64,000 bases of DNA, taken from NCBI RefSeq assembly GCF_900106765.1, contig NZ_FNNG01000001.1, positions 65,774 to 129,773 of the forward strand, written 5' to 3'. Positions 26,667-37,439 of this stretch are shown here, in pieces. Positions within the stretch are counted from its first letter, which is position 1, and the number at the start of each line of letters is the position of its first letter. The position numbers and the translations under genes were made by a program. The DNA comes from Tepidimicrobium xylanilyticum (lineage in GTDB: Bacteria; Bacillota; Clostridia; Tissierellales; Tepidimicrobiaceae). The notes beneath the pieces were generated by a model, which did not search any database, was not told where the DNA came from, and worked only from the letters and a program-made list of their open reading frames with translations.

Positions 26667-26710
26667 GTCGTCGATCTCCAGGGGTTTCTGCACTATTGGA
26701 GGTCGACGAC
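26667..26710. repeat. Leader-associated hairpin, copy 2
   Basis: Arms 26667-26681 and 26696-26710 (15 nt) around a 14-nt loop. It differs from copy 1 at three positions: two in the loop and one that keeps a G-T pair in the stem. It is 134 bp from the first repeat (132 bp in array 1). A 70-codon frame running through it on the + strand is not credible as a gene. Confidence 0.85.
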
Positions 26711-26881
26711 AATTATTTTCTTAAAATCTAAAATTATTAATGGTTCTCTATATGATAGAAAAACACTAATAAATAAAGAGGAAACAAATTATATAGCTTT
26801 TATTCGGTCACTATGTATTGAATAGCTCAACAAAAAATGACAGATAAGCTAATATTCTATGAAAATCGCTGACATTGCATT

Positions 26882-27056
26882 ATTTCGATTCCTTATATGT
26901 AATCTAATAACGGATGAAAAAACAATTATAATCAAAAAGTTTTATTAATTATATCAATATATCAATTCCTTATAGGTAGTCTATAAAGGTTGCATATATA
27001 CAATTACTGGGCAAGTCTGTATAGAGTTTTAATCCCTTATAGGGTAATCTATTTAT
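26882..27056 (-). CRISPR. Decayed CRISPR array 3 (three degenerate repeats)
   Basis: Three repeat relics in the same orientation: 26882-26911 (27 of 30 matches), 26959-26988 (about 23 of 30) and 27026-27056 (one inserted G plus substitutions). The interval between the first two is 47 bp and between the last two 37 bp. The leader promoter at 27071-27099 is at the right place for this array, so the unit was once a full locus. Confidence 0.8.
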
Positions 27057-27070
27057 AGTCCTTTAATTTG

Positions 27071-27099
27071 ATATTACTATGTTACTATTCCCTTGTCAA
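27071..27099 (-). promoter_or_regulatory. Leader promoter of decayed array 3
   Basis: TTGACA (27099-27094), 17-bp spacer, TAATAT (27076-27071) on the minus strand. The -10 lies about 15 bp from the end of the last repeat relic. The promoter is intact although the repeats are not. The leader hairpin expected ~110 bp further right is absent, since guaA begins to occupy that space. Confidence 0.75.
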
Positions 27100-27176
27100 A
27101 GGAAATTTTCTATATTAATTGATATGGGATGAAAAGTTCTAGTCAAGTATCCTAGGAGTAGTACCAATTCAAGGCA

Positions 27177-28682
27177 CTACTCCCATTCAATTGTTGCTGG
27201 TGGTTTATTGGTTATATCGTATACCACCCTATTTACCTGTGGTATTTCCTCTGTTATTCTATTTGAAATTTTTTCTAATAGTTCTAATGGAAGCCTTACC
27301 CATTGAGCTGTCATACCATCTACACTATTTATTGCCCTTAAAGCTATAGTGTAGGTATAAGTTCTTTCTCCATCTTTTATACCTACTGTTTTAATATCAG
27401 GAAGAACCGCAAAGTACTGCCAAATCTTTTTATCCCATTTAGCTTTTTTTATTTCGTCTCTAAATATATAATCAGCTTCTCTAACTATGTTTAACTTTTC
27501 TTCTGTTACTTCACCTAAAACTCTAACTCCCAATCCTGGCCCTGGGAAGGGCTGCCTTTCCACTATTTCTTCGGAAATTCCCAATAATCTACCTACTTTC
27601 CTAACCTCGTCCTTAAACAATTGTCTTAAAGGTTCTACCAATTCAAAATCATAATCATCAGGGAGGCCTCCTACATTATGGTGGCTCTTTACAGCTACAT
27701 CTCCACTCAAACCCGATTCTATAACATCCGGATATATGGTTCCTTGAACAAGGTAACCTATATCATCAAGTTTCTTCTGTTCTTCTTCAAATACTCTAAT
27801 AAATTCCTCTCCGATGATCTTTCTCTTTTTTTCTGGATCGGTAACTCCTTTCAGCTTTTTCAAAAACCTATCCTTTGCATCAACAGTTATAAGATTCATA
27901 TGGAATTGGTCTCTAAATACCTTCTCTACCTGTTCCTTTTCATTTTTCCTCAATAATCCATGATCCACAAATACACATATGAGGTTATCGCCAATTGCAT
28001 TATGAACCAGTACTGCTGCAACAGAAGAATCCACCCCACCAGATAAAGCACAAAGAGCTTTTCTGTCCCCTATTTCTTTCCTTATTTCTTCTATAGTGTT
28101 TTCAATGAATTCTTCCATATTCCAGTTTGGAGCAGCATTACAAACTTTGAATAGGAAATTATCTATAATATATTTCCCTTCATTAGATGTTTCAATTTCT
28201 GGATGGAACATAACTGCATATATTTTTTTATCCCTGTTTTCAATTGCTACTGTCTTCCCATCTATATATCCTATGGTTTCAAATCCTTCAGGAATATTGT
28301 CAAATACATATTCTTTATCTAACCATAAAGACAAGCTTTCATATAATCCATTAAACAATAAACTTTCTTTGTCTGCATTAATGGTTTCAAATTTATAATT
28401 AAAAGTATTAGGTTTTATTGAGCTTCCTCTAAAAGTTTGAACTAATAAATCTGCTCCATATCCAATGGATAGAACAGGAACCCCTAGCTCAAATATACTT
28501 CCATTTATTGCACCTATATCTATTGGCATCTCACCAGAGATGATAATTCCTTCTGGATTTTTGCCTTTTATCTTTTCCATAGGATAGTTATAAGGAACTA
28601 TCTCGCAATATACCTTGGATTCCCTTATTCTTCTACCTAAAAATCGGCTAAATTTTGAGCCTAAATCCAATATTAAAATCAA
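27177..28682 (-). CDS. guaA: GMP synthase with degenerate glutaminase domain
   Basis: 501 aa. The ATP-pyrophosphatase part is intact: P-loop ALSGGVDSSVAAVL (Ser214-Ser219) and PFPGPGLGVRVLG, ending in VYDITNKPPATIEWE. The N-terminal class-I glutamine amidotransferase domain is not. The nucleophile elbow GICYG reads SIGYG, with Gly74 for the catalytic Cys, and the oxyanion SGGP reads SGEMP. His160 and Glu162 (FHPE) remain. The enzyme should make GMP from XMP with free ammonia or a separate amidotransferase. TTG start 7 nt after GGAGG, 11 bp after guaB. Confidence 0.92.
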   Translation of the reverse strand: MILILDLGSKFSRFLGRRIRESKVYCEIVPYNYPMEKIKGKNPEGIIISGEMPIDIGAINGSIFELGVPVLSIGYGADLLVQTFRGSSIKPNTFNYKFETINADKESLLFNGLYESLSLWLDKEYVFDNIPEGFETIGYIDGKTVAIENRDKKIYAVMFHPEIETSNEGKYIIDNFLFKVCNAAPNWNMEEFIENTIEEIRKEIGDRKALCALSGGVDSSVAAVLVHNAIGDNLICVFVDHGLLRKNEKEQVEKVFRDQFHMNLITVDAKDRFLKKLKGVTDPEKKRKIIGEEFIRVFEEEQKKLDDIGYLVQGTIYPDVIESGLSGDVAVKSHHNVGGLPDDYDFELVEPLRQLFKDEVRKVGRLLGISEEIVERQPFPGPGLGVRVLGEVTEEKLNIVREADYIFRDEIKKAKWDKKIWQYFAVLPDIKTVGIKDGERTYTYTIALRAINSVDGMTAQWVRLPLELLEKISNRITEEIPQVNRVVYDITNKPPATIEWE

Positions 28683-28693
28683 ATTTAGCCCTC

Positions 28694-30466
<1,773 letters not shown>

Positions 30467-31324
30467 ATGTCAAGATTTCATAAGAGTCCCAATATATATG
30501 TTAATATGATATCCTTAAAGGTAAAAGATATAGACGCTTCTATTGAATTCTATAGTAAAATATTGGGATTCAAGCACATCAATAGGAAGGAAAGGAAAGC
30601 ATTAGTTTCAGCAAATGGAGTAGATCCACTAATTGTATTGGAACAACCAGAAAATGTTAAACCTAAAGAGATGAGAAGAACAGGATTGTACCATTTTGCA
30701 TTGCTATTACCAAATAGGAAGGAACTTGGAAAATTCTTAAACCATATAATGAACATAAGATATCCTTTAATGGGTGCATCCCATCATGGGATTAGCGAAG
30801 CCATATATTTACAGGATATTGATGATAATGGCATCGAAATATATACAGATACTCCCATTAATAAATGGAAGTGGATCGATGATTCTCTTGAAATGATAAC
30901 TACTAGGTTAGATTTACAAAGCCTTATAGATGAAGGAAAGGATGAAAATTGGGAAGGTATGCCTAAAGAAACTATTATAGGTCATATACATCTTCATGTA
31001 TCCGATTTAGATGAAGCAGAAAGGTTTTATGTAGATGGATTAGGTTTCAATATAGTTAATAAAATACCCAAACAAGCTACTTTTACCTCTACAGGTGCTT
31101 ACCATCATCATATAGCTTTCAATATTTGGAATGGAAAAGGCATTCCAGCTCCCGATGAAAACAGCGTAGGTATGAAATACTACCAAATAAAATTTCCAGA
31201 TCAAGGAACTAGAATTAAAACCATAAATAGATTAGAAGAGTTAGGTTATGAGGTAACTAATGAGAATGATACATTTATCACTTCCGATCCTTCTAACAAT
31301 AAAATCCATTTAGTATTAAAATAA
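30467..31324 (+). CDS. VOC-family ring-cleavage dioxygenase-like protein (CatE type)
   Basis: 285 aa with two vicinal-oxygen-chelate units: ISLKVKDIDASIEFYSKILGF at the N-terminus (in pieces) and IHLHVSDLDEAERFYVDGLGF from about 170. Metal ligands would be His in GHIHLHVSD, His in AYHHHIAFN and a late Glu/His. It resembles Bacillus CatE (catechol 2,3-dioxygenase fold). In an anaerobe a dioxygenase role is doubtful, and it may act in glyoxal or thiol detoxification. It is single-gene, with an AAAGGTGG site and a terminator just after. Confidence 0.8.
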   Translation: MSRFHKSPNIYVNMISLKVKDIDASIEFYSKILGFKHINRKERKALVSANGVDPLIVLEQPENVKPKEMRRTGLYHFALLLPNRKELGKFLNHIMNIRYPLMGASHHGISEAIYLQDIDDNGIEIYTDTPINKWKWIDDSLEMITTRLDLQSLIDEGKDENWEGMPKETIIGHIHLHVSDLDEAERFYVDGLGFNIVNKIPKQATFTSTGAYHHHIAFNIWNGKGIPAPDENSVGMKYYQIKFPDQGTRIKTINRLEELGYEVTNENDTFITSDPSNNKIHLVLK

Positions 31325-31332
31325 TCTATTAA

Positions 31333-31362
31333 AACCATTCCCTCTAGTTGAGAAGGAATGGT
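31333..31362 (+). terminator. Terminator after the VOC gene
   Basis: Stem ACCATTCC/GGAATGGT with inner CTC/GAG pairing, followed by CCTATTTT. Confidence 0.7.
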
Positions 31363-31481
31363 CCTATTTTGTCAAAATATACTGATATTCACAAAATTAT
31401 GTTATAATATGTTTATAGCCTTAAAAATCTTTAATTCCTTCCCTATTTCTTTTAATAACCAATTATTGAGGGGGTTGCAAT

Positions 31482-32867
31482 ATGTTAAAACTTTTTCCCA
31501 AGAAGCCCAATTCCACAGGATTAGACGAAAAAAAGACTGAGTACATACATAAAGATATTCTCATTAATATTTTATCTGATATTATTGAAGGAAAAATGAC
31601 AAAAATAGATACAAATATTATTGATGACAAAAGCGTAGTAGATAAATGGAACCAAATGATAGACGTATTATGTGAAAACAGAAGAAAAAATATTATGGAT
31701 ATAAATGATTTATTGCAAATGGTAACAAAGCTGGATTCAATAAAGGATATGATTAGCAGCGTACACCAGCAAACAAAAGCTTTACATTCCATGTCTGCAC
31801 ATAGTGAACAGATGAGTGCATCCTTAGAAGATGTGGCTAACATGACCCAGATGGTATCCGAGAGTTCAAATGAAGCATCCCAAATTTCTGAAAAGGGCAT
31901 AAAGGACATATCTGAATCAGTAGAATTTGTAAAAAAATCTTTTGAACAGATTAATACTGTAAATGAACAAATGCAAAAGGTAAAAGAAAAAACTAATGTA
32001 ATAAATGAAATAGTAAAAATCGTAGAAGAAATTGCCAACCAAACTAATTTACTTGCACTAAACGCGGCAATAGAAGCAGCAAGAGCAGGAGATCAAGGTA
32101 AGGGCTTTACCGTTGTTGCAGAAGAAGTGAAAAAACTTGCAGAACATACTAAAAACTCAGTATCGGATATACGGGAAAACATAGCAAAATTATTGCAGGA
32201 TGTAGATTCAGCCGTTGAAAAGGTTAATGAAACATCAGAACAATTGAATACAGGAAAAGAATTAGTTGATAATGCATTAAAATCCCTTCAAAAAATTAGC
32301 TTTTCGATTCAAAATGTCAATGAATCCATAATGCAGGTGGCAGCAAATACAGAGGAACAAACAGCAGCAACTGAAACCTTTACAAGCCATATAGTAGACT
32401 TATCCCAAGAAGCAGATTTGCTAAATAACAGCTGTGAAACTACAGGTAAAAGCATATACGAAATAAGCAATAAAATAGATTCAATTAGGAAGGAGTTGCT
32501 AAAAAATAGATATTGCTTAACGGATTTAGAAATGATAGATATTTATAAGATTGACCACTTACATTGGAGATGGAGAGTATATAATATGCTTCTTGGCTAC
32601 CAAAGTTTGGACTCAGAGGAAGTTGGAGATTATAACCACTGTAGACTTGGAAGATGGTATTATGGAAAAGCTTTTGAAAAATATAAAGACCATGATATTT
32701 TTAAGGAATTGGAAATTCCTCATTTGGCTTTACATGAGGCTGCAAAAGACGCTACCATTGCATATGAAAATGGAAATATAAAGGAAGCCGAAGAAGCACT
32801 TAAAAGAATGGATAAAGAATCGGAGAAGATCTTCCATTTATTAGATGAAATAAAAAAAATATTATAA
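31482..32867 (+). CDS. Soluble methyl-accepting chemotaxis protein with CZB zinc domain
   Basis: 461 aa, no membrane helix or signal peptide, so cytosolic. Residues about 90-350 form the coiled-coil signalling domain with the hairpin tip [21 protein letters not shown], the contact site for CheA/CheW. The C-terminal ~110 residues are a CZB (chemoreceptor zinc-binding) domain: His in DHLHWRWR, Cys in [12 protein letters not shown] and His in HLALHEAAK form the 3His/1Cys site. CZB receptors sense zinc or hypochlorite-type oxidants. A TATAAT lies about 75 bp upstream and GAGGGGG precedes the ATG. Confidence 0.92.
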   Translation: MLKLFPKKPNSTGLDEKKTEYIHKDILINILSDIIEGKMTKIDTNIIDDKSVVDKWNQMIDVLCENRRKNIMDINDLLQMVTKLDSIKDMISSVHQQTKALHSMSAHSEQMSASLEDVANMTQMVSESSNEASQISEKGIKDISESVEFVKKSFEQINTVNEQMQKVKEKTNVINEIVKIVEEIANQTNLLALNAAIEAARAGDQGKGFTVVAEEVKKLAEHTKNSVSDIRENIAKLLQDVDSAVEKVNETSEQLNTGKELVDNALKSLQKISFSIQNVNESIMQVAANTEEQTAATETFTSHIVDLSQEADLLNNSCETTGKSIYEISNKIDSIRKELLKNRYCLTDLEMIDIYKIDHLHWRWRVYNMLLGYQSLDSEEVGDYNHCRLGRWYYGKAFEKYKDHDIFKELEIPHLALHEAAKDATIAYENGNIKEAEEALKRMDKESEKIFHLLDEIKKIL

Positions 32868-32905
32868 TACCATACATAATTCTTATCTATAGATTTAATG
32901 CTAAA

Positions 32906-32933
32906 CTCCTTAGATAAACTTTTATCTAAGGAG
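32906..32933. terminator. Bidirectional terminator between convergent genes
   Basis: 12-bp perfect stem CTCCTTAGATAA/TTATCTAAGGAG with a 4-nt loop and T-rich flanks, between the chemoreceptor and the acylase gene. Confidence 0.8.
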
Positions 32934-32937
32934 CCTT

Positions 32938-33876
32938 TTACTTTATCCTTTCGGTTAAAAAATCTGAATCAATGAAAAAAGCCTGTCTCTTATTCTCCTC
33001 TTCTATGTCTTCAAATGTCAATCTATAGACTATTGGATTGGTCATGGATTTTACAGTTAGCAGTTTATGTTTTGAATCATAGACACAAATATATCTGGTA
33101 TAAGTAGTATAATTATACTTTTTATTCTTTACGAATCCATTGGGCATAGCCATTGCACCCATTATATTATATGCATAGGCAATGGCCTCCTTATAGTTTT
33201 TAGGTTTAACATGAGTTTTGGTTAGGTAAAAGGCTTTGATGAATCTGGAAACAGGGTCATACCCTCCCGGCAGGTCTTTAGCAGAGTTAAACTCATCTAG
33301 ATTATCCAAATCTATCAGCTTCTTTAACTTCCTAACCTGGGATTCAAAGCTGGGGGAATTGGTCATTACATCAAATGGATTTTCGTACAAGACCAGTTTC
33401 TTCCCCTTAGGTTCTATTACAACGCATTTCTTAGTCAAATCAGCAAACATGAAATGGAAATCTGGCGATATTACATTTTCCCCTCTATGGTTCTTGGTGG
33501 ATATATGGATATTGGGCAAATCATCAACCAATTCAGCTACCGACTTATAATTTGCAAGGGCATAGGTAAAGTAATCTAAACTGGAAATATTAACTTTCCC
33601 AAATTCTACCTCATTATCATAGAGGTTAAATCCAGCAAAGGCATTGGTTATGCCCATTAGTCCATGTTCATTTATTCCATCTTTCAATGGATCTCTATTT
33701 TCAAAACATACCCCTAAGGTCTTATATTTTGAATATAGAGGATTTCCCATTAAATCATTGCAAAAATTGTAGTTCCTTGGTAAGTAGATTACATTATAGT
33801 TTAAGGGAACTTCATAATCCATAGTCCTTCCCATAACACACCCATCTTCGTAATCTATTTTAATACCTGTACACAT
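32938..33876 (-). CDS. Choloylglycine hydrolase-family amidase (bile salt hydrolase / penicillin V acylase-like)
   Basis: 312 aa, Ntn-hydrolase. After removal of Met1 the nucleophile would be Cys2 (MCTGI). The catalytic set is visible: Arg17 and Asp20 in GRTMDYE, Asn78 in ITNAFAGF, Asn173 in VMTNSPSF and Arg211 in PVSRF. No signal peptide, so intracellular. The family cleaves amide bonds of conjugated bile salts, penicillin V or N-acyl homoserine lactones. Loop sequences that separate these activities cannot be judged by eye. Monocistronic. Confidence 0.87.
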   Translation of the reverse strand: MCTGIKIDYEDGCVMGRTMDYEVPLNYNVIYLPRNYNFCNDLMGNPLYSKYKTLGVCFENRDPLKDGINEHGLMGITNAFAGFNLYDNEVEFGKVNISSLDYFTYALANYKSVAELVDDLPNIHISTKNHRGENVISPDFHFMFADLTKKCVVIEPKGKKLVLYENPFDVMTNSPSFESQVRKLKKLIDLDNLDEFNSAKDLPGGYDPVSRFIKAFYLTKTHVKPKNYKEAIAYAYNIMGAMAMPNGFVKNKKYNYTTYTRYICVYDSKHKLLTVKSMTNPIVYRLTFEDIEEENKRQAFFIDSDFLTERIK

Positions 33877-34002
33877 ATTATCCCTCTTTTGTCATATTTT
33901 CATCTATAATACTTTATGCAGATTTCACTATTATCAATTATATCAAAATTAATACAGTATTAAAAATAATGCCATATAGTCTATTTTTTCAAAATATAAA
34001 AA

Positions 34003-34040
34003 ACAAGTTAAGATAGAATGCTGCTACTATCTTAACTTGT
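34003..34040 (-). terminator. Terminator of the PTS-nanE operon
   Basis: 14-bp perfect stem (34003-34016/34027-34040), 10-nt loop, followed on the minus strand by TTTTTTAT. Confidence 0.88.
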
Positions 34041-34081
34041 CATGGTAATTACATTGTATATTATAACTGATATCTACGTTT

Positions 34082-35680
34082 TTATAACTGTTTATTTATT
34101 TCATTCTTTAATATTTCAGCAAGAGCACCATATACTATCTGTACTCCATTTCCTTTTTTAAATACTCCCTTAGCCTTAAGCTCTTTAGTCCAAACATCTG
34201 AATCTGCCACTTTAGATACATCGCTAACCGTAACCCTTAATCTAGTTATACATGCATCAACCTCTTCTAAGTTTTCCTTACCCCCTAATGCTTCTATTAC
34301 TTTAGATACATCAACTTCTTTTAATAAAGTATCCTTTCTAGTATATAATTTTACTTCTTCGCTGTCTCCTCTACCAGGAGTCTTTAAATCCAATTTAACT
34401 ATTAGGATTTTAAATACATAGTAGTAAATCAAAGCTGTTGGGATACCAAGTATCAGAATCCAAATATAATTTGTCTTTGCATTTCCTTGTAACAATCCAA
34501 ATAGGGTAAAGTCTATTATACCTCTTGAGAAAGTTACCCCTACTGCTACATCTAACACATAGAGAATTGCATAAGATAGACCTTCAAGTACAGCATGTAT
34601 ACCATAGAGTACAGGTGCCACAAACAAGAAGGTAAACTCTATAGGCTCAGTTATTCCCGTTAAGAATGAAGTAAGAGCTGCAGAGAATAACAAGCTTCCT
34701 ACTGCTTTTTTATTCTTATCATCAGCTACTCTATACATGGCCAAAGCTGCTGCTGGTAGACCAAACATCATAGGTAGGAAACCACCTGTAAAGTATTTGG
34801 TAGCTTCTGCTGAAAACCTAACGGTATTAGGATCTGCAAGTTGAGCAAAGAAAATATTCTGTCCACCTTGGATTAATTTCCCTGCTACCTCCAATTCTCC
34901 ACCAAGAGGTGTATACCAGAACAATGGATAAATAGCATGATGTAGTCCAAAAATATTCAACAACCTCATCAAAGACCCATAGAAGAACATTCCGATTCCA
35001 CCAGTTCTTCCAAAGAACTCTGAAAATGTTGATATACCCAGATGTACAGTAGGCCATATAAATGGTATTATGGCTCCAACTAATGCAACTGTTAATACAG
35101 AGATTATTGGCACAAACCTAACTCCTGAGAAGAATGATAGAGAATCTGGAAGCTTCTTATCATAATATCTGTTAGTTAAAATAGACACTATAACCCCTAC
35201 TATAATTCCACCTAATACTCCTATTTTTACGGTAAATATTCCTAATTCATATCCAAATACATTAGATTGTTTTGTTGCTTCCAAAGCTGATAAACCTTGG
35301 GACATGAAATAATCAACAGATGTGGTTTCTGGAGTATATCCTTGAAATCCTAATATTACACTTATTACAGTGTGCATTACTATAAAGGATATTGCTGCTG
35401 AAAGAGCTGCTGCTCCTTTTTCCTGTAATGCTAATCCTCCAGCAATACCTACTGCAAAGATTAATGGTAGGTTATTGAAAACTGCTGAACCCAAATTAGA
35501 CATAACAGTTAATACATAATAAAGAAAAGTCCCTTGTCCTAGTATTTTAGTTAAACCATAAGTTTCTACCATTAATGGATTAGTAAAGGCTGCACCAACC
35601 CCTAGCATAATACCAGCTATTGGTAATACAGCTATGGGAATCATAAATGCTTTACCTAAACGCTGAAGTTTTTCAAACAT
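34082..35680 (-). CDS. PTS transporter, glucose-family EIIC-EIIB
   Basis: 532 aa. EIIC with about ten membrane helices (residues 15-440), opening FEKLQRLGKAFMIPIAVLPI and containing GITEPIEFTFLFVAP, a glucose/GlcNAc-family EIIC motif. A C-terminal EIIB domain follows, with the phospho-Cys in VDACITRLRVTV. No EIIA is fused or adjacent, so it must use one encoded elsewhere. The gene lies 23 bp after nanE, and together they suggest uptake of an amino sugar such as ManNAc or a related hexosamine. The sugar is inferred from context. Confidence 0.88.
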   Translation of the reverse strand: MFEKLQRLGKAFMIPIAVLPIAGIMLGVGAAFTNPLMVETYGLTKILGQGTFLYYVLTVMSNLGSAVFNNLPLIFAVGIAGGLALQEKGAAALSAAISFIVMHTVISVILGFQGYTPETTSVDYFMSQGLSALEATKQSNVFGYELGIFTVKIGVLGGIIVGVIVSILTNRYYDKKLPDSLSFFSGVRFVPIISVLTVALVGAIIPFIWPTVHLGISTFSEFFGRTGGIGMFFYGSLMRLLNIFGLHHAIYPLFWYTPLGGELEVAGKLIQGGQNIFFAQLADPNTVRFSAEATKYFTGGFLPMMFGLPAAALAMYRVADDKNKKAVGSLLFSAALTSFLTGITEPIEFTFLFVAPVLYGIHAVLEGLSYAILYVLDVAVGVTFSRGIIDFTLFGLLQGNAKTNYIWILILGIPTALIYYYVFKILIVKLDLKTPGRGDSEEVKLYTRKDTLLKEVDVSKVIEALGGKENLEEVDACITRLRVTVSDVSKVADSDVWTKELKAKGVFKKGNGVQIVYGALAEILKNEINKQL

Positions 35681-35703
35681 ATAAAGACCTCCTTTATATT
35701 AAT

Positions 35704-36399
35704 TTAATCAAAATTATTTATTGCTTTTACAAACCTTTTAGTAATTTCCATTGGTCTAGTTATAGCAGTACCAACTACTGCTGCATATACTCCAGTATCA
35801 AAAGCTCTTTTAAGGTCCTCAGGTGTCCAAATACCCCCTTCTGCAATTATAGGGGTACTGAGTTTTTCATTTAATTCTTTCATTAACGTAAAATCGGGTA
35901 ATTTTTTCCCTTTTGTATCTTCAGTGTATCCACTTAAAGTAGTTCCAATTAAATCGAAACCAAGTTTTTCGCACTCGATACCTTCCGAGAGTTTAGAAAC
36001 ATCTCCCATCAATATAATGTTGGGAAATTGTTTTCTTATCTCATTGACAAATTCTCCTAGTGTAAGCCTATCAGGTCTTAGTCTGTCAGTGGCATCAAGG
36101 GCTACGATATGAGCTCCTGCTTCAACAACTTCTTTTACTTCTCTTATAGTTGGAGTTATAAAAACGGGACAATCTCCGTAGACTACCTTTGATATTCCAA
36201 TTATCGGAAGATCTACAGTTTCCTTTATAGCTCTAATGTCCTGCCCACTATTTGCTCTAATTCCTACAGCTCCACCAAGCATGGCTGCATAGGCCATTTT
36301 GGACATTATGTAAGAGCTATGAAGAGGTTCTTCTTCTAGAGCTTGACAAGATACTATTAATCCCCCTTTAATGCGTTGCAAAATTTCATCTTTGTTCAT
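35704..36399 (-). CDS. nanE: N-acetylmannosamine-6-phosphate 2-epimerase
   Basis: About 231 aa TIM-barrel. Family segments: GLIVSCQALEEEPLHSS, GAVGIRANSGQDIRAIK, HIVALDATDRLRP and IIAEGGIWTPEDLKRAFDTGV. It converts ManNAc-6-P to GlcNAc-6-P. It is first in the operon with the PTS gene, which would deliver the phosphorylated sugar directly. Downstream enzymes (nagA, nagB) and a sialic-acid lyase are not in the window. Start ATG 36399; the site is GGAAGG. Confidence 0.93.
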   Translation of the reverse strand: MNKDEILQRIKGGLIVSCQALEEEPLHSSYIMSKMAYAAMLGGAVGIRANSGQDIRAIKETVDLPIIGISKVVYGDCPVFITPTIREVKEVVEAGAHIVALDATDRLRPDRLTLGEFVNEIRKQFPNIILMGDVSKLSEGIECEKLGFDLIGTTLSGYTEDTKGKKLPDFTLMKELNEKLSTPIIAEGGIWTPEDLKRAFDTGVYAAVVGTAITRPMEITKRFVKAINNFD

Positions 36400-36501
36400 C
36401 AATTCACTTCCTTCCTATTTCTTAAGTATATAATATTACAGAAAGTTGGATTTGTCCACCATTTTTTTATCTTTTTTTGGAGTGTTGTTCCATTTCTTTT
36501 A

Positions 36502-36510
36502 TGATATAAT
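36502..36510 (+). promoter_or_regulatory. Extended -10 promoter of the rpiR-type gene
   Basis: TGATATAAT (TG-n-TATAAT) about 30 bp before the regulator start, in the 140-bp divergent gap with nanE. Confidence 0.55.
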
Positions 36511-36539
36511 ATAATCAGACTATTAGAAAGGTGATAATC

Positions 36540-37400
36540 ATGAATGAAGTTATATCTGTTCTGTCTTTTATAAAAAGTACTTATAATTCCTTAACCAAAT
36601 CGGAAAAAAAGGTAGCAGACTTTATATTGGCAAATCCCCAGGATGTGGTTTATATGCCTATATCAGAAGTATCAACCAATTCATCAGTAGGGGATACTAC
36701 TGTATTAAGATTCTGTAAGAAATTGGGATTTAATACTTACCAAGATTTTAAACTTTCCTTAGTACAAGACATTACTAGTAAAGAGTTGAATAATAATATT
36801 GATGATTTCAAGATTACTAAGGAAGATTCTTTAGAAGAGCTGGCAAAGAAAGTTATTGGATATGATATGGGAATTTTAGAAGAAACCCTTGAATTAATAG
36901 ATTTTGAAGAGCTTTCACAAGCTAAAGATGCGGTTATAAATGCCAATAGGATTGCAATATTTGGGGTAGGTGCTTCAGCACTAACGGGCTTAGATGTGGC
37001 ATTAAAGTTTATGAGAATAGGCTTTAGTGTAAGCTGTCATATCGAATTACATGCTCAGATGATGTATGCAGCATTGTTAAATGAAAAAGATTTAGCTATA
37101 GGTATCTCCTTTTCGGGCAGCTCCAAAGATACTAATAAAGTTTTAAATATAGCAAAAAAAGCTGGCGCAAAGATTTTATGCATAACCCACCATGCTAATT
37201 CTCCAATAACAAAAATTGCTGATATCACATTACTACACGGAGCAAAGGAAGACCCGCTGCAAGGAGGTAATTTTTCATCTAAAATTGCTCAAATGTCCAT
37301 TTTAGATATTCTGTACCATGCCGTCTATAGAGAAGTTAGTGAAAAAGTATCTAAACACAATGCAATAACTTCAAGGGCCATAACCGAAACCATGATATAG
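36540..37400 (+). CDS. RpiR-family transcriptional regulator
   Basis: About 286 aa. N-terminal HTH_6 (LTKSEKKVADFILANPQDVV, then VGDTTVLRFCKKLGFNTYQDFK) and a C-terminal SIS sugar-phosphate isomerase-like domain (ANRIAIFGVGASALTG, GISFSGSSKDTNKVL). It is divergent from nanE-PTS and most likely controls that operon in response to the phosphorylated amino sugar. ATG 36540 follows AAAGGTG. Confidence 0.9.
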   Translation: MNEVISVLSFIKSTYNSLTKSEKKVADFILANPQDVVYMPISEVSTNSSVGDTTVLRFCKKLGFNTYQDFKLSLVQDITSKELNNNIDDFKITKEDSLEELAKKVIGYDMGILEETLELIDFEELSQAKDAVINANRIAIFGVGASALTGLDVALKFMRIGFSVSCHIELHAQMMYAALLNEKDLAIGISFSGSSKDTNKVLNIAKKAGAKILCITHHANSPITKIADITLLHGAKEDPLQGGNFSSKIAQMSILDILYHAVYREVSEKVSKHNAITSRAITETMI

Positions 37401-37439
37401 ATTTTTATAGGGAGATTAAAATCTCCCTATAAAAATCTA
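37398..37439. terminator. Palindromic terminator spanning two stop codons
   Basis: Perfect 20-nt arms with a 2-nt loop. The outer ends overlap the TAG of the RpiR gene, and the right arm includes the last codons and TAG of the convergent hydrolase gene, so one hairpin serves both directions. Confidence 0.85.

Noticed and set aside
26613-26825. 70-codon + strand frame across leader hairpin 2
   Set aside because: It runs through the palindromic leader element, has no ribosome site and no protein-like composition.
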